DNA of 64,000 bases from CADCTQ01 sp963844325. GTDB lineage: Bacteria > Bacteroidota > Bacteroidia > Cytophagales > 172606-1. The notes under the pieces are model-generated. The model made no database searches and was not told where the DNA came from. It worked only from the letters and a program-made list of their open reading frames with translations. The first letter of the stretch is position 1. Every line of letters starts with the position of its first letter. Where the stretch lies: the NCBI GenBank assembly GCA_963844325.1, contig CAWJNV010000001.1:496001-560000 (forward strand), in the 5' to 3' direction. A program made the translations under genes and the position numbers. Below are positions 16,865 to 24,465 of this stretch, piece after piece.

Positions 16865-18241
16865 TCACTTACGCGTGAGCAAGGTTTCGATCTCCTCCAG
16901 GGACTTCCCTTTGGTTTCGGGCACCCTCGTCCGCACGAAGAACCAGTACAGCAGGCAAATCGCCGCGTGGATCATGAAAGTAGCCGGCAGGCCCACGTGT
17001 GCCCGCAAGATGGGAAACGAAGCCGTCGTGAAGAAGTTCGCCATCCACAGGGCCAGCGTTGCCAGCGCCATGGCATTGCCCCGGATGCGGTTGGGAAAGA
17101 TCTCGGAAAGGGCGACCCAGGTGACCGGCCCGAGGGTAGCCGCGTAAATGGCAATGAAGCCGAGTACAAAAGTAAGAATCCACCCGCCGGGCCACTCCAG
17201 GTAGAAAGCAGCCGCCAGGGCCATTGCATCCAGGCAAAGCAACGCGGAGCCGTATTGCAGTAGTTTTTTGCGGCCTACTTTGTCGATCGTACCGATGGCA
17301 ACGAACGTAAACACGAAGTTGATGAGCCCCAGAATGACGGATTGCAGGAAAGCCGAATCTTCGGCCATGCCGGCTTGTTTAAAAATTTCGGGAGCGTAGG
17401 AAAAGAGGGAATTCTGGCCGTCGGCCTGGGAAAACACGGCGATCAGGATGCCGACCCCTACGATGTACCAGACGTCGCGCCGGAACAAGTCGGAAACGCG
17501 TTCTGCTACCTCCTGCGAAAAACTCCGGCGGATGGCCTCGCCTTCGGTTGTTGCGTACGCCACGCCGCCGACGCGTTCCAGCACCCGCCGGGCCTCCGCA
17601 TCGTGCCTTTTGCGAATGAGCCAGCGGGGGCTTTCGGCCACCCCGAAAAGCCCGAAAAAGAACAACAGCGCCGGGGCGGACTGCGACGAGAACATCCACC
17701 GCCAGTTGTTTTCGCCCGTATTCAACAACAAATAATTGGCGAGGTAGGCCAGCAGGATGCCCGTCGTAATGGCAAGCTGGTAGAAGGCAACCATGCGTCC
17801 CCGCAAGGGAGCGGGCGACATTTCGGCAATGTACATGGGGCACACGAGGGCGGCAGCCCCGACGGCAACCCCGCTTACCATGCGAAAGAGGATAAACAAC
17901 GAAAAACTGCCGGCCCAACCGGTGCCAAACCCGGTGAGGGCAAACAGCAGGGCACAAAGCATCAACAGTTTTTTCCGGCCCAGGGAGTCGCTTAATTTTC
18001 CGGCCAGCAACGCCCCCAGGGCGCACCCTAAATTGATGCAGCCTACTGCCCAACCCGTCTGGAATTCATTCAGGCCGAAGTGCCGGGTAAAGAAAGGGAC
18101 CGTACCGGATATAATCACCAGGTCATAGCCGAACAACAGCCCGCCCAGCGCCGCAATGGTGCTGATCAGGTAAATGTAACTTTTGTGGTAAGTGCCTTGC
18201 GTGAGGGAGTGGTCCGACGTTTCGTGCAGTACAATAGCCAT
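16865..18241 (-). CDS. MFS sugar porter (sugar:H+ symporter type)
   Basis: 458 residues with twelve predicted membrane helices. Sugar-porter signatures are present: GYDLVIISG in helix 1, DSLGRKK in the first cytoplasmic loop, RGR after helix 4 (LRGRM), AESPRWL in the central loop and the C-terminal PETKGKSLEEIE. This is the XylE/GLUT branch, normally importing a monosaccharide with protons. It starts 6 bp after the PhyH stop, so they form one unit. With the SGNH enzyme and the divergent AraC regulator this suggests a small sugar-uptake locus; the sugar is not identifiable. Confidence 0.92.
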   Translation of the reverse strand: MAIVLHETSDHSLTQGTYHKSYIYLISTIAALGGLLFGYDLVIISGTVPFFTRHFGLNEFQTGWAVGCINLGCALGALLAGKLSDSLGRKKLLMLCALLFALTGFGTGWAGSFSLFILFRMVSGVAVGAAALVCPMYIAEMSPAPLRGRMVAFYQLAITTGILLAYLANYLLLNTGENNWRWMFSSQSAPALLFFFGLFGVAESPRWLIRKRHDAEARRVLERVGGVAYATTEGEAIRRSFSQEVAERVSDLFRRDVWYIVGVGILIAVFSQADGQNSLFSYAPEIFKQAGMAEDSAFLQSVILGLINFVFTFVAIGTIDKVGRKKLLQYGSALLCLDAMALAAAFYLEWPGGWILTFVLGFIAIYAATLGPVTWVALSEIFPNRIRGNAMALATLALWMANFFTTASFPILRAHVGLPATFMIHAAICLLYWFFVRTRVPETKGKSLEEIETLLTRK

Positions 18242-18247
18242 TTGTTC

Positions 18248-19084
18248 TCAATTGGTTAAGCTTACATCGGCATCCTTGGTAAGAAAATCGGCTTCTGCCG
18301 CAATGCCGGCCGCATCGCCGGTAAGCAGCGCATCGTCCGGTACGGTTGCCAGGGGCGTAATGCAGGAGGGATGCTTTTCGTTGTAGGCAACGTTGGACGC
18401 CCGGTTGTAACACGAAATCAGAGACCACCGGGCACTTTCCGACCGGTTGGCCTCCGAACGATGGAGCAGGTTGCTGTGGAAGAAGAGCGCATCGCCCGGC
18501 TGTAGCTGCACGTACACGAGTTCCATCGTTTTCAGGGCCAGGTCCACGTACCGCTGCGCAGCCCCTACCTGTTCCCCGGCAAAACCATGTTCAACCCGGC
18601 CCATTTTATGGGAACCCTTAATCACCTGGAGGCACCCGTTTTCTTGGGTGGCTTCCGTGATGGCGACCATGACGGAAAGCATCTGGTCCGGGAACAGAAA
18701 TTCGTTTTTATACCAGTAGCCGTAATCCTGGTGCCACTCCCAGGCTCCGCCTACGCGGGGTTCTTTCTGCATCAGCTTGGAATGGAAATGGCAAACGGGT
18801 GCGCTGCCGTCCAACAGTTGGTGTACCGAATGCACGATCCGTTCGCTGCGGGTGAGCAGCCCGTACACGTCTGCCCCGGGCGTGAACCACAGGGCAAGCC
18901 TGGTCTTTTTGCCGGTTTGGTCATTCAGATCGTAGGAGTGCTTCCGGATGGCAGCGTCTTCCAGCGCGACCCGGTATAGTTTGCTCACTTCTTCCGGCGC
19001 ACAAAAGTTGGGTACGAGTACGTACCCGTCCCGGTGGTAACCGGCTACCTGGTCGGGCGTTAATTGAAATCGGTCCATGGGCAA
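18248..19084 (-). CDS. Phytanoyl-CoA dioxygenase (PhyH) family protein
   Basis: 278 residues (or 276 from the second ATG at 19078). The Fe(II)-binding H-x-D motif is in WHQDYGYW (His118, Asp120); the distal His is in the FFHSNLLHRS segment near 205, and an Arg for 2-oxoglutarate follows. Such enzymes hydroxylate small molecules using 2-oxoglutarate and O2. It heads the PhyH-MFS unit and is divergent from the AraC gene, a common arrangement for inducible catabolic genes. A minus-strand -7 box TACTTTTG lies at 19140-19133. Confidence 0.88.
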   Translation of the reverse strand: MPMDRFQLTPDQVAGYHRDGYVLVPNFCAPEEVSKLYRVALEDAAIRKHSYDLNDQTGKKTRLALWFTPGADVYGLLTRSERIVHSVHQLLDGSAPVCHFHSKLMQKEPRVGGAWEWHQDYGYWYKNEFLFPDQMLSVMVAITEATQENGCLQVIKGSHKMGRVEHGFAGEQVGAAQRYVDLALKTMELVYVQLQPGDALFFHSNLLHRSEANRSESARWSLISCYNRASNVAYNEKHPSCITPLATVPDDALLTGDAAGIAAEADFLTKDADVSLTN

Positions 19085-19132
19085 GGGATCAGTGGGTAGG
19101 TGGGTGAATCGGAGAAAAGGGCTTTACGCAAC

Positions 19133-19140
19133 CAAAAGTA
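19133..19140 (-). promoter_or_regulatory. -7 box of the PhyH-MFS unit
   Basis: TACTTTTG on the minus strand fits the Bacteroidota TAnnTTTG box, about 50 bp before the PhyH start. No TTG is found 17-23 bp further upstream, which would fit a promoter that needs an activator such as the divergent AraC protein. Confidence 0.5.
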
Positions 19141-19208
19141 TTCCCTTCCCGGACTTTGTGCTACCAGTAGGTTATCCGAAACTGATACTTTATTTTCACA
19201 TTTGAATG

Positions 19209-19216
19209 TATTTTTG
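19209..19216 (+). promoter_or_regulatory. -7 box of the AraC gene
   Basis: TATTTTTG matches TAnnTTTG, 34 bp before the chosen ATG at 19250. It also argues against the longer reading frame that would start at 19100. No -33 TTG is apparent. Confidence 0.45.
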
Positions 19217-19249
19217 GATAATGGAGGGAAAGCCAGTCCTGATAAGCGC

Positions 19250-20116
19250 ATGAAACCACTGCTGGAACATCTCCCCACGGAAGGAGAAGAATCGTTTTTT
19301 GCCAAGGCATTTGATCTGCCTTATTTTGCGACGCCCTGGCACTACCACCCGGAATTTGAGCTGGTGTTGATCGTGAAAAGCCGGGGGAAACGCTTCATCG
19401 GCAACTACGTGTCTGATTTCCAGGACGGCGATTTAACTTTTCTGGGGCCTAATCTGCCCCATCTGTACCGCAATACGCCAGCCTATTACGAGCAGAATCC
19501 GGCCTTTCGGGCCCAATCCATTGTCATTCACTTCCGGAAAGAATCCATCGGAAAGGATTTTCTGGCCCTGCCGCAAGCCAGAAAGCTGCACGGCCTCTTT
19601 GAACGCTCCCACCAGGGAATGGACATCCTGGCCGAAACCAAACGGGTGGTAAGCCGCAAAATGCGGGAACTGCTCCGGACGCAAGGGATGGAGCGATTGA
19701 TCCGCCTGCTGGACATCCTGAACCTGCTGGCCGACACGACAGACTACGCGCTTATCTCCGATCCGGGCATTGTGGGGCACAACCCCGTGGATACGGCCCG
19801 GCTGGACGCGGTATTCGGGTATATTTTGCAAAACTTCAATGGGGAAATACGGCTGGAAGCGGTAGCTGATCTGGTTCACATGACCCGGACTTCTTTCTGC
19901 CGGTTCTTTAAGGAACGTACCAAACGTAATTTTTCCGGTTTCCTGGCCGATGTGCGACTGGACCACGCCGCAAAACTACTGGCCGAAAGCAATAGCAGCA
20001 TCGTCCAGGTCAGTTATTCCTGCGGCTATAATAATTTATCAAATTTCAACCGGCAGTTCAAGGAAAAACATGGCTTGAGCCCCCGTGAATTCAGGTACGC
20101 TTGCCGCGTAAAGTAG
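19250..20116 (+). CDS. AraC family transcriptional regulator
   Basis: 288 residues from the ATG at 19250. An in-frame ATG at 19100 exists, but the sequence before 19250 carries promoter-like motifs and does not look coding. The N-terminal cupin-like sensing domain begins around WHYHPEFELVL. The C-terminal double helix-turn-helix (about 190-285) has the AraC signature, with SCGYNNLSNFNRQFKEKHGLSPREFR. It is divergent from the PhyH-MFS unit and is its likely activator in response to a sugar or metabolite. Confidence 0.9.
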   Translation: MKPLLEHLPTEGEESFFAKAFDLPYFATPWHYHPEFELVLIVKSRGKRFIGNYVSDFQDGDLTFLGPNLPHLYRNTPAYYEQNPAFRAQSIVIHFRKESIGKDFLALPQARKLHGLFERSHQGMDILAETKRVVSRKMRELLRTQGMERLIRLLDILNLLADTTDYALISDPGIVGHNPVDTARLDAVFGYILQNFNGEIRLEAVADLVHMTRTSFCRFFKERTKRNFSGFLADVRLDHAAKLLAESNSSIVQVSYSCGYNNLSNFNRQFKEKHGLSPREFRYACRVK

Positions 20117-20524
20117 AAGCGTCTCCTGCAAAAGCCGAATTCCGTTGGAGTTACTCCATTCAGCGCAGCCAGGGGTAGCGGGTTTGTGAGACCACTTTGA
20201 TACAGGCCAAAACCTCACCCCCGGCCCCTCTCCAGTGGAGCTACGCTCAGGACCCATCTTGGAAATGCGCAAAAAAGGGGTCCTGATTGTAAGGTTATGC
20301 GGAGGAATCGTAGCAAATTGGTACGATAATACTATTGCGGTCCCTGTAGGCCCTTGGTAGTTTTGCATCGCTTTCCACCCGGAGATGCCGGGCAACCCGG
20401 CGCTCCGGAGGCGGTCGGCTATCTTCCCGCAATCAAACCATCCGATAATCCATTTTTCCTATGATGCTTCCTTTACTGCTTCGCTTAACGCGCCTCCGGT
20501 TCACTGCTTTTTCTTTCGTAAGTC
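20117..20524. other. 408-bp spacer with one promoter module
   Basis: Contains a segment near 20210-20235 (ACCTCACCCCCGGCCCC) resembling a common dispersed repeat, the dyad-21-TAGTTTTG promoter (20317-20365, separate entry), and a GCCGGG/CCCGGC hairpin at 20387-20401 just after the predicted transcription start. A 25-codon ORF (ATG 20461) ends inside the ORF at 20525 and cannot be judged. Confidence 0.5.
20317..20365 (+). promoter_or_regulatory. Dyad-21-(-7) promoter module E
   Basis: Dyad ATTGGT-N8-ACTATT at 20317-20336, exactly 21 bp, then TAGTTTTG (20358-20365). This is the same geometry as the modules at 22760, 23666, 23751 and 34332. It points rightward; the first downstream ORF on this strand starts at 20525, about 150 nt after the predicted start site. 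Confidence 0.6.
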
Positions 20525-20878
20525 ATGAACCAGCTTGAGCAAAACCGGGCGGGCACTGCTTTCTGGGTGGTTTTTTCGGGCCTGCACTTGTTGCTGGGCT
20601 TATTGCTCGTGGCCGTGCTGCTCCCCTGCGGCCGGTCCGGCAAAGCGGCAACCCGCGGCCAGGTGCCGGTACGGGCCGGCACGCCACCCCACAACCCGGA
20701 GCGTACTTACGGGCCGGGGGGGCTGACCTACCCGGCCGCTGCCCCCGGCCCGTCGCTTTCAGGCCGAAAGCAAATCACCGGCGGGAATGCGGCTGAGCAG
20801 TTCCACCACGTTTCGGGCATTGGTTTTTCTGAACAGGTTGCTCCGGTGGTTGCGTACCGTGTTGGTGCTGATGAATAA
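20525..20878 (+). CDS. Possible small single-helix membrane protein (118 codons, uncertain)
   Basis: The N-terminal half contains one clear hydrophobic helix (VVFSGLHLLLGLLLVAVLL, about 14-32). The rest is proline- and glycine-rich with no recognisable domain. In favour: a promoter with the shared dyad-21-TAnnTTTG architecture lies upstream on the same strand. Against: the last 120 bases run antisense through the end of the LuxR gene, including its possible terminator hairpin, and the composition could be chance in GC-rich DNA. The transcript from 20373 might instead be a non-coding or antisense RNA. Confidence 0.3.
   Translation: MNQLEQNRAGTAFWVVFSGLHLLLGLLLVAVLLPCGRSGKAATRGQVPVRAGTPPHNPERTYGPGGLTYPAAAPGPSLSGRKQITGGNAAEQFHHVSGIGFSEQVAPVVAYRVGADE
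20711..20751 (-). terminator. Possible terminator hairpin after LuxR gene 1
   Basis: Perfect 10-bp inverted arms GGGCCGGGGG (20711-20720) and complement (20742-20751), 8 bp past the LuxR stop codon. No T-run follows on the minus strand, so it is at best a non-canonical terminator. Confidence 0.35.
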
Positions 20879-21580
20879 GCGGCCGGCGATCTCCTTGCTG
20901 CTCAGGCCCTCCTTGAGCAGTTGAATGATCTCTACTTCCCGTTGGGTGATCGGGGAAGCATCGCCGGTGTTGTCGATGGCCGGCACGTAAGTGCCCAGGC
21001 GGCGGCAGGCCCCCTGGAGGCACTTGTACCATTCCAGGAAGACGCGGGTAAACGGCTTTTCCCCCGTCACGTCCCTGAGCACCATGAAGACGTTGCAGGC
21101 GTGCTGCCCGTTGACCACGTAGAGCTTCTCCTCGTGAATGACCCGGTAGCGTCCATCGGGGGCGCGGCACCGGTAGTTGAGCACAAAGCGGTAGTCGTGT
21201 AGCTGGCCGGGCGCCAGCTGCCTGAGCAGTTCGTCGATCTTCTGGCGGGTGCGGGCAAAGGCTTCCACGTCTTCCGGGTGGATGCGGTCGAGCAAGTCGG
21301 CGCAGTGCTTGTTTTTTAATTGCTGCGGGCTGACGCCGAAAAAAGCGGCGCAGTTGTCACTCATAAACCGGATGCCGTGCTGCTCGTCGCGGAGCACAAT
21401 GATCCAGGTGGGGAACATTTTTTCAACCAGGTGCAGGCTCCGGTGGACGCCTTCGCTACGCTGCCGCACGAGCTGGCGGGCCGGCAGGTACGGCAGCATG
21501 GGGTTGGGGTGGGCCAGAGAAGCGGGGGCAAGTGCCCGCTTCCGGCTGGTTTGACGGGAGGTTTGGTGAGAGGTTTGCAT
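20759..21580 (-). CDS. PAS-LuxR family transcriptional regulator 1
   Basis: 273 residues from the ATG at 21580; an ATG at 21592 is equally possible. The in-frame extension to 21709 crosses a 20-bp palindrome and is rejected. A PAS-fold domain covers about 60-185 (FMSDNCAAFFGVSPQQL, then RCRAPDGRYRVIHEEKLYV). The C-terminal LuxR/GerE helix-turn-helix is ITQREVEIIQLLKEG...TNTVRNHRSNL. It is paralogous to the next regulator (21771-22628): same order, similar spacing and ending. There is no receiver domain, so it probably senses a ligand through PAS. A GTGTACSTAC palindrome lies 22 bp upstream of the start. Confidence 0.87.
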   Translation of the reverse strand: MQTSHQTSRQTSRKRALAPASLAHPNPMLPYLPARQLVRQRSEGVHRSLHLVEKMFPTWIIVLRDEQHGIRFMSDNCAAFFGVSPQQLKNKHCADLLDRIHPEDVEAFARTRQKIDELLRQLAPGQLHDYRFVLNYRCRAPDGRYRVIHEEKLYVVNGQHACNVFMVLRDVTGEKPFTRVFLEWYKCLQGACRRLGTYVPAIDNTGDASPITQREVEIIQLLKEGLSSKEIAGRLFISTNTVRNHRSNLFRKTNARNVVELLSRIPAGDLLSA

Positions 21581-21601
21581 GGTGATTAACATGGGGGATA
21601 A

Positions 21602-21621
21602 GTATGTGTACGTACACATAC
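21602..21621. promoter_or_regulatory. Perfect 20-bp palindrome before LuxR gene 1
   Basis: GTATGTGTAC directly followed by its reverse complement. It shares the core GTGTACSTAC with three other sites (22666, 22906, 23579) in the same 2-kb cluster. It is a candidate operator, possibly an autoregulatory LuxR site. Confidence 0.65.
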
Positions 21622-21738
21622 AAGGGTGAAAGTAAACCCGGGTGAATGAACCGGGCAATTTTGGCCTGGTGCGGGAAAGGGCAAGGGTAAACGGTGTAGA
21701 TACGCCCATTTACTGCTTCGGGAACGCAACCCCGTGGG

Positions 21739-21770
21739 TTAAAAAATCCCGGGGGCCGGGGCCAGCCCGG
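21739..21770 (-). terminator. Intrinsic terminator of LuxR gene 2
   Basis: On the minus strand a GC-rich stem (GGCTGGCC/GGCCCCCGGG region) follows the stop codon at 21771 directly and is succeeded by six T residues (plus-strand A-run 21741-21746). Confidence 0.55.
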
Positions 21771-22628
21771 CTAAAGCCATTTGGCCTGCTGCGCGTAATG
21801 CAGGAGTTCGATGCTGTTGCGGGCATTGGCCTTGCGCATCAGGTTCTGGCGGTGGTTCTTCACCGTGTTCACGCTGATGGCGAGCAGGTCACCGATCTGC
21901 GGGCTGTTGAGCCCTTTTTGCAACAGTTCCAGCACCTCCTTTTCCCGGGCGGTAATGGGCGGCTGGCAAGCCTCGGGCACGTATTCTTCGATCAGGGTTT
22001 GGGCGCCGGCCCCGTAGCGGTGAATCTCCAGCAGCACCCGGGTAAACTTCCGTTCCCGGCTCAGGTCCTTGAACAAGGTGAAGAACACGTACCGGTTGCG
22101 GTGATTCTGCACGGCCAGTTTCTCGTCGAGCAGGTAGAGGTACTGGCCGTCGGGCCGGCGCAGCCGGTAGTGCAACACGAAGCGGTGCTGCTTGGGGTCG
22201 TACCCGGGGGCAAGGCTCACCTCTCTCATGCGTCCGTACGCCTGCCTGACGGCCGCCAGGTCGTCGGGGTGAATGAGGTCGAAGTAGTTTTCCACCCCGA
22301 TGGTCTGCAACTGCTCAGGGGTGTACCCGGTCACGTGGGTACTGTTGCGGCTCACGTGCATCAGGCGCGGGTGCTGCACCATGCACAGCAGGGTTACCCA
22401 GGACGGGAACAGGGCCTCGACCAGGTCAATCGTTTCCCTGATTTCGGGCAGGTTCTGTTCGATCTCGTATTCACCCGCCATAATCTGCCGGGCGTGGCTG
22501 GAGAGCAAGTGGCGGAGGTGTTGTCCGGCCAGGTGGGAATCGTTCATCTTTTCTGGTTGTTGGTCGTGAAGCGTACGTGCCGGTTTGCCCGGCTGGTGAA
22601 AAAGCGCCTGCTGGCTATTGTCCGCCAT
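21771..22628 (-). CDS. PAS-LuxR family transcriptional regulator 2
   Basis: 285 residues from the ATG at 22628 (MADNSQQ). A later ATG at 22547 is possible; the extension to 22856 runs through promoter elements and is rejected. A PAS domain with VSRNSTHVTGYTPEQL and a RRPDGQYLYLLDEKL tail is followed by a LuxR helix-turn-helix (ITAREKEVLELLQKGL...VNTVKNHRQNLMRKANARN). Paralogue of the 20759 gene. The likely promoter is the dyad-21-TACCTTTA module at 22808-22760, giving a leader of about 125 nt that contains a GTGTACCTAC palindrome. Confidence 0.87.
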   Translation of the reverse strand: MADNSQQALFHQPGKPARTLHDQQPEKMNDSHLAGQHLRHLLSSHARQIMAGEYEIEQNLPEIRETIDLVEALFPSWVTLLCMVQHPRLMHVSRNSTHVTGYTPEQLQTIGVENYFDLIHPDDLAAVRQAYGRMREVSLAPGYDPKQHRFVLHYRLRRPDGQYLYLLDEKLAVQNHRNRYVFFTLFKDLSRERKFTRVLLEIHRYGAGAQTLIEEYVPEACQPPITAREKEVLELLQKGLNSPQIGDLLAISVNTVKNHRQNLMRKANARNSIELLHYAQQAKWL

Positions 22629-22665
22629 TCCCTGGCGTTCCCGCACCTGCACATCAAAAAAATAG

Positions 22666-22677
22666 GTGTAGGTACAC
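22666..22677. promoter_or_regulatory. GTGTA-NN-TACAC site in the LuxR gene 2 leader
   Basis: Five-base arms with a 2-bp spacer; on the minus strand it contains GTGTACCTAC. It lies 38 bp before the start codon and about 80 nt after the predicted transcription start, as at the MarR gene. Confidence 0.55.
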
Positions 22678-22759
22678 TCATATCCGCACAATTTTCTTTT
22701 CCCGGTATCGCGGCCGGGGGCAACCGGGCGGCACACTGCCCCAAGGTAAAAAGTTGCAA

Positions 22760-22808
22760 TAAAGGTAAGCCGGCAAGCAAGACAAGTAAATAGTGCTTTA
22801 GTACTATT
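22760..22808 (-). promoter_or_regulatory. Dyad-21-(-7) promoter module A (LuxR gene 2)
   Basis: Reading leftward: dyad AATAGT-N8-ACTATT (22808-22789, 7-bp arms if extended), 21 bp, then TACCTTTA (22767-22760). No TTG lies at the usual -33 position; the dyad occupies it. Confidence 0.65.
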
Positions 22809-22905
22809 TAACCGGTAGGGTTTTACTACCCCACCAGGCAGGCGAACCGTCGCCACGGCCGGGAAACAGGTGTGCTTGGGTCATGGTAAGGGTGATTTGA
22901 TGGTT

Positions 22906-22923
22906 TGTGTGTACCTACACACA
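22906..22923. promoter_or_regulatory. TGTGTGTA-CC-TACACACA palindrome
   Basis: Eight-base perfect arms with a 2-bp centre, containing GTGTACCTAC on the plus strand. It lies 34 bp past the MarR stop and about 100 bp upstream of promoter module A. It could be a distal operator or a 3' hairpin. Confidence 0.5.
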
Positions 22924-22956
22924 CAATGTAACCGCAAACCCCAGCTAAGTCAATCA

Positions 22957-23538
22957 TTATTTACGTTTTTTCCCGCCGGGGGTCAGCGCGGTGCTTTTTT
23001 TGGGGGCCGCCCGGATCTTGTCGAGCAGCATGTTGAGCACCAGCAGTTCACTGGCGTCGAGGTGGGCCAGCAGGTCGTTGATCTCGTGCACCTGCTGGTC
23101 AATCCGGCTCAGCAGGTCGAGCCCTTTCTGGGTGATGACAATGTCCACGGCCCGTTTATCCGTGGGGGAAGGCTGGCATTCGATGAGTTTCTTCCTGAGC
23201 AGCTTCTGCGTAATGCGCGACACGTTCGACGACTTATCGACCATCCGTTCCTTGATGGCGTTCACGTTGACGGCGTTTTGTTTCTGGCCGCGCAGAATGC
23301 GCAGAATGTTGTGCTGCGGGTGGCTCAGGCCGAACTTTTTGAAAAAATCCGTGTGTGCGGCTTTGAGCCAGATGCCGGTGTACACCACGTTGATACCCGT
23401 TTTGGAAAGCTGGTTGCGCCAGTGCGTTTGCTGAATTTCGTCCTCGATGCGGGTAACCTTCTGCTCTTCTTCCATGGGTGCGGGGGCGGCCTCTTTGCGG
23501 GAGGGACCAGTGCGAATGTTGGTGCCAATAATACCCAT
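22957..23538 (-). CDS. MarR-like winged-helix regulator
   Basis: 193 residues from the ATG at 23538 (MGIIGTN). An in-frame ATG at 23589 would place the leader palindrome inside the gene; later starts such as MEEEQ are also possible. The winged-helix region runs from FGLSHPQHNILRIL through VDKSSNVSRITQKLLRKKLIECQPSPTDKRAVDIVITQKG, a normal MarR pattern with recognition helix and DKR wing. A basic, lysine-rich tail ends the protein. It is divergent from a small membrane protein gene; both promoters carry the AWTAGT-N8-ACTATT dyad, so this regulator is a candidate for binding it. Confidence 0.85.
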   Translation of the reverse strand: MGIIGTNIRTGPSRKEAAPAPMEEEQKVTRIEDEIQQTHWRNQLSKTGINVVYTGIWLKAAHTDFFKKFGLSHPQHNILRILRGQKQNAVNVNAIKERMVDKSSNVSRITQKLLRKKLIECQPSPTDKRAVDIVITQKGLDLLSRIDQQVHEINDLLAHLDASELLVLNMLLDKIRAAPKKSTALTPGGKKRK

Positions 23539-23578
23539 AGTTCGGTAGATGATGAAGTGGTTGCCGGGGAAAAGTAAG

Positions 23579-23590
23579 GGTAGGTACACC
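23579..23590. promoter_or_regulatory. GTGTACCTAC site in the MarR gene leader
   Basis: Minus strand GGTGTACCTACC, an imperfect palindrome 41 bp before the chosen start codon and about 75 nt after the predicted transcription start. The placement parallels the 22666 site. Confidence 0.5.
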
Positions 23591-23665
23591 TTTTTCCGCG
23601 GAGGCAGCTTTTCCGGTACTGCCCGTTACGGGCCGGGGCTGCGGTACCGACTCACGGCGCGGACG

Positions 23666-23714
23666 TAAAGGTAAGCCGATCGGCAAAGCCCGTACATAGT
23701 GCTTTTGTACTAAT
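23666..23714 (-). promoter_or_regulatory. Dyad-21-(-7) promoter module B (MarR gene)
   Basis: Leftward: dyad ATTAGT-N8-ACTATG (23714-23695), 21 bp, TACCTTTA (23673-23666). The spacer of the dyad (ACAAAAGC) resembles that of module A (ACTAAAGC). Confidence 0.65.
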
Positions 23715-23750
23715 CTCCGGGTGCAGGCCACTGGGAGCAGGCGCCGGCGA

Positions 23751-23799
23751 ATTAGTGCAAAGGAACTATTCCGGGGCGCACCGGGCCGGTCTATTTTTG
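23751..23799 (+). promoter_or_regulatory. Dyad-21-(-7) promoter module C (membrane protein gene)
   Basis: Rightward: dyad ATTAGT-N8-ACTATT (23751-23770), 21 bp, TATTTTTG (23792-23799). The ATG of the downstream gene is at 23849, giving a leader of about 40 nt. Confidence 0.65.
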
Positions 23800-23848
23800 C
23801 CCCCGCGCCCCGCGATTCCGCCTTCACCAGACCACCCGCGTTACCCCC

Positions 23849-24370
23849 ATGCAACCCAACCCCGCTGCAACTCCTGCTGCTGCCCACCGGAATACAAAAA
23901 CGAGAAACGGTGTAACCGGACGCTGGTGCACGGCGCTGTTCCTGGCCTTTACCTTTTTCAGCTACGGCACGGCCCTGATGGATTATTTCCTGGTGTACCC
24001 CTCGCGGCTCATCGTCGGGGAACGGGAATTTGTGGCCTACCACGCCCTGCTCGAAGCCCGCATCATTCCCATCAGCGTCATTCCGTTCGGCCTGCTGACG
24101 ATCCTGAACGCCCTGCTTTTCCGGTTCCGGCCGGCAAACCTGCCGGTCAAGTACGTCGGGGCGTCCTTCGCGTGCCTGGTGCTCGACTGGCTCTCCACCC
24201 TTTTGGTCCAGATCCCCATGAACCTCCGACTCAACGCGGGCAAAGACGTGGCCCTCATCGGGGAGGTGATGGCGACCAACTGGGGGAGAGTGGTACTCGA
24301 ATCGGGGCAGGCTGCCCTGGCCCTGCTGATGCTGCTGGTCCTCATTCCCCGCAGCAATCCCGGTAAGTGA
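23849..24370 (+). CDS. Small four-helix membrane protein, unknown function
   Basis: 173 residues with about four hydrophobic helices: LFLAFTFFSYGTALMDYFLV near 30-50, IPFGLLTILNALLF near 76-90, YVGASFACLVLDWLSTLL near 100-118 and a C-terminal ALALLMLLVLI. The QIPMNLRLNAG segment after helix 3 weakly recalls DUF1772-type proteins, but I would not assign it. It is divergent from the MarR-like gene and shares its promoter architecture, so it is probably a target of the same regulator. The stop overlaps nothing real; the next gene starts 95 bp later. Confidence 0.7.
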   Translation: MQPNPAATPAAAHRNTKTRNGVTGRWCTALFLAFTFFSYGTALMDYFLVYPSRLIVGEREFVAYHALLEARIIPISVIPFGLLTILNALLFRFRPANLPVKYVGASFACLVLDWLSTLLVQIPMNLRLNAGKDVALIGEVMATNWGRVVLESGQAALALLMLLVLIPRSNPGK

Positions 24371-24465
24371 AAAAGTTGAGGTTGGAACTAGTTTTCCACG
24401 AAGATCGTACTGGGTGTATCTCTTCGTCCATTCAGCCGCCGGGCCCTGGTGCCGCTCCTATCCCT

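Larger units (their letters stand above)
22629..22956. other. 328-bp regulatory spacer upstream of LuxR gene 2
   Basis: No gene. It contains, in order, the leader palindrome 22666-22677, the promoter module 22760-22808 and a third palindrome at 22906-22923, close to the MarR gene stop. Confidence 0.7.
23539..23848. other. 310-bp divergent regulatory region
   Basis: No gene. It contains the MarR leader palindrome (23579-23590) and two outward-facing promoter modules (23666-23714 leftward, 23751-23799 rightward). Confidence 0.75.

Noticed and set aside
22629..22856. Longer N-terminus for LuxR gene 2
   Set aside because: The extension would translate a promoter module and a palindrome; the paralogue has no such extension.
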